Origin: Prevotella sp. UBA3294
Lineage (GTDB): Bacteria; Bacteroidota; Bacteroidia; Bacteroidales; Bacteroidaceae
Assembly (NCBI GenBank): GCA_002361535.1
Contig: DETG01000026.1
Span: forward strand, 1-23,760
Reading direction: 5' to 3'
DNA: 23,760 bases
The position numbers and the translations under genes were made by a program. Numbering within the stretch: position 1 is the first letter of the stretch; each line of letters begins with the position of its first letter. Below the pieces are notes generated by a model, which saw only the letters and a list, made by a program, of their open reading frames with translations, made no database searches and was not told where the DNA came from. Shown here one piece after another: positions 23,620 through 23,760 of this stretch.

Positions 23620-23760
23620 ATGGGCAAAAGTACACATTTTTTCGGACAGCCGGTGTATGGTCAGATGATAAAATCACTCGACCGTGATAGAATTGTTGGA
23701 ATGAGCCGCAAAAACGGCGGTGAGAAGTACGTGAAGAGTTTCAACGGGTTCACTCATCTG
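23620..23760 (+). CDS. IS4-family transposase, amino-terminal fragment (cut by window edge)
   Basis: Only the first 47 residues are present. MGKSTHFFGQPVYGQMIKSL, then IVGMSRKNGGEKYVKSFNGF, matches the DUF4372 amino-terminal domain found on IS4-family transposases of Bacteroidales, from memory of that family. The catalytic DDE core lies beyond the window, so completeness cannot be judged. The ATG is preceded by an AT-rich leader with no Shine-Dalgarno. The frame is open to the window end. Confidence 0.85.
   Translation, partial: MGKSTHFFGQPVYGQMIKSLDRDRIVGMSRKNGGEKYVKSFNGFTHL

Larger units (their letters stand above)
23511..23760 (+). mobile_element. left part of an IS4-family insertion sequence, runs off the window
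   Basis: The last about 250 bp appear to belong to an insertion sequence: a transposase start at 23620, its own -7 element at 23584, and a hairpin before it. The left boundary is uncertain. I place it near 23511, where the ABC protein stops resembling its family, but no terminal inverted repeat or target duplication can be checked because the right end lies outside. Confidence 0.5.

Overview
The window looks like a chromosomal segment from the phylum Bacteroidota, most likely order Bacteroidales and perhaps a Prevotella/Segatella-type genus. The evidence is the set of TAnnTTTG -7 promoter elements (for example TACCTTTG with TTTG 19 nt upstream of nadK), the near absence of Shine-Dalgarno sequences, the rplM-rpsI-rpsB-tsf gene order, a LysM-tailed M23 peptidase, and an IS4-type transposase fragment. 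The genus is a guess; the phylum is well supported.

Layout. (1) 1-452 is non-coding. It holds a possible insertion-sequence end at the left edge, an 8-bp tandem repeat, an inverted repeat, and the nrdD control region with two copies of a near-palindromic 15-mer. (2) 453-9350, plus strand, is a tightly packed run: anaerobic ribonucleotide reductase (nrdD, nrdG), an iron-type alcohol dehydrogenase, a HAD-IB phosphatase, a GtrA-type flippase, and three tandem paralogous polytopic membrane proteins with GT-C-like motifs. Most junctions overlap or are a few bases apart. (3) 9353-16116, minus strand, is a convergent surface-glycan operon. In transcription order it encodes an iron-sulfur flavoprotein-like protein, a fused nucleotidyltransferase/PLP enzyme, an opine-dehydrogenase-like protein, a LicD-family phosphotransferase, a Wzx-type flippase and a GT-A-like glycosyltransferase. 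(4) 16117-16484 is a divergent promoter region plus a long structured leader for ribosomal protein L13. (5) 16485-19460 is the plus-strand translation operon rplM-rpsI-rpsB-tsf, with a second structured leader before rpsB and a strong terminator after tsf. (6) 19802-23548 holds an M23/LysM cell-wall hydrolase, NAD kinase and an ABC exporter. (7) From about 23.5 kb an IS4-family element begins and runs off the window.

How the genes may work together. NrdD and NrdG supply dNTPs anaerobically, with NrdG installing the glycyl radical on NrdD. GtrA plus the three membrane paralogs resemble a lipid-linked sugar flippase with dedicated GT-C enzymes, which suggests modification of a cell-surface glycan on the periplasmic side. 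The minus-strand operon has the parts to make a CDP-activated amino-alcohol-phosphate group, possibly N-carboxyalkylated by the opine-dehydrogenase-like enzyme, and to attach it to a glycan through LicD before or around Wzx export. These two adjacent clusters are the best candidates for an undescribed system in this window. Their substrates cannot be read from the sequence.

No tRNA, rRNA or CRISPR array was recognised. All family assignments come from reading motifs by eye; no database search was run.
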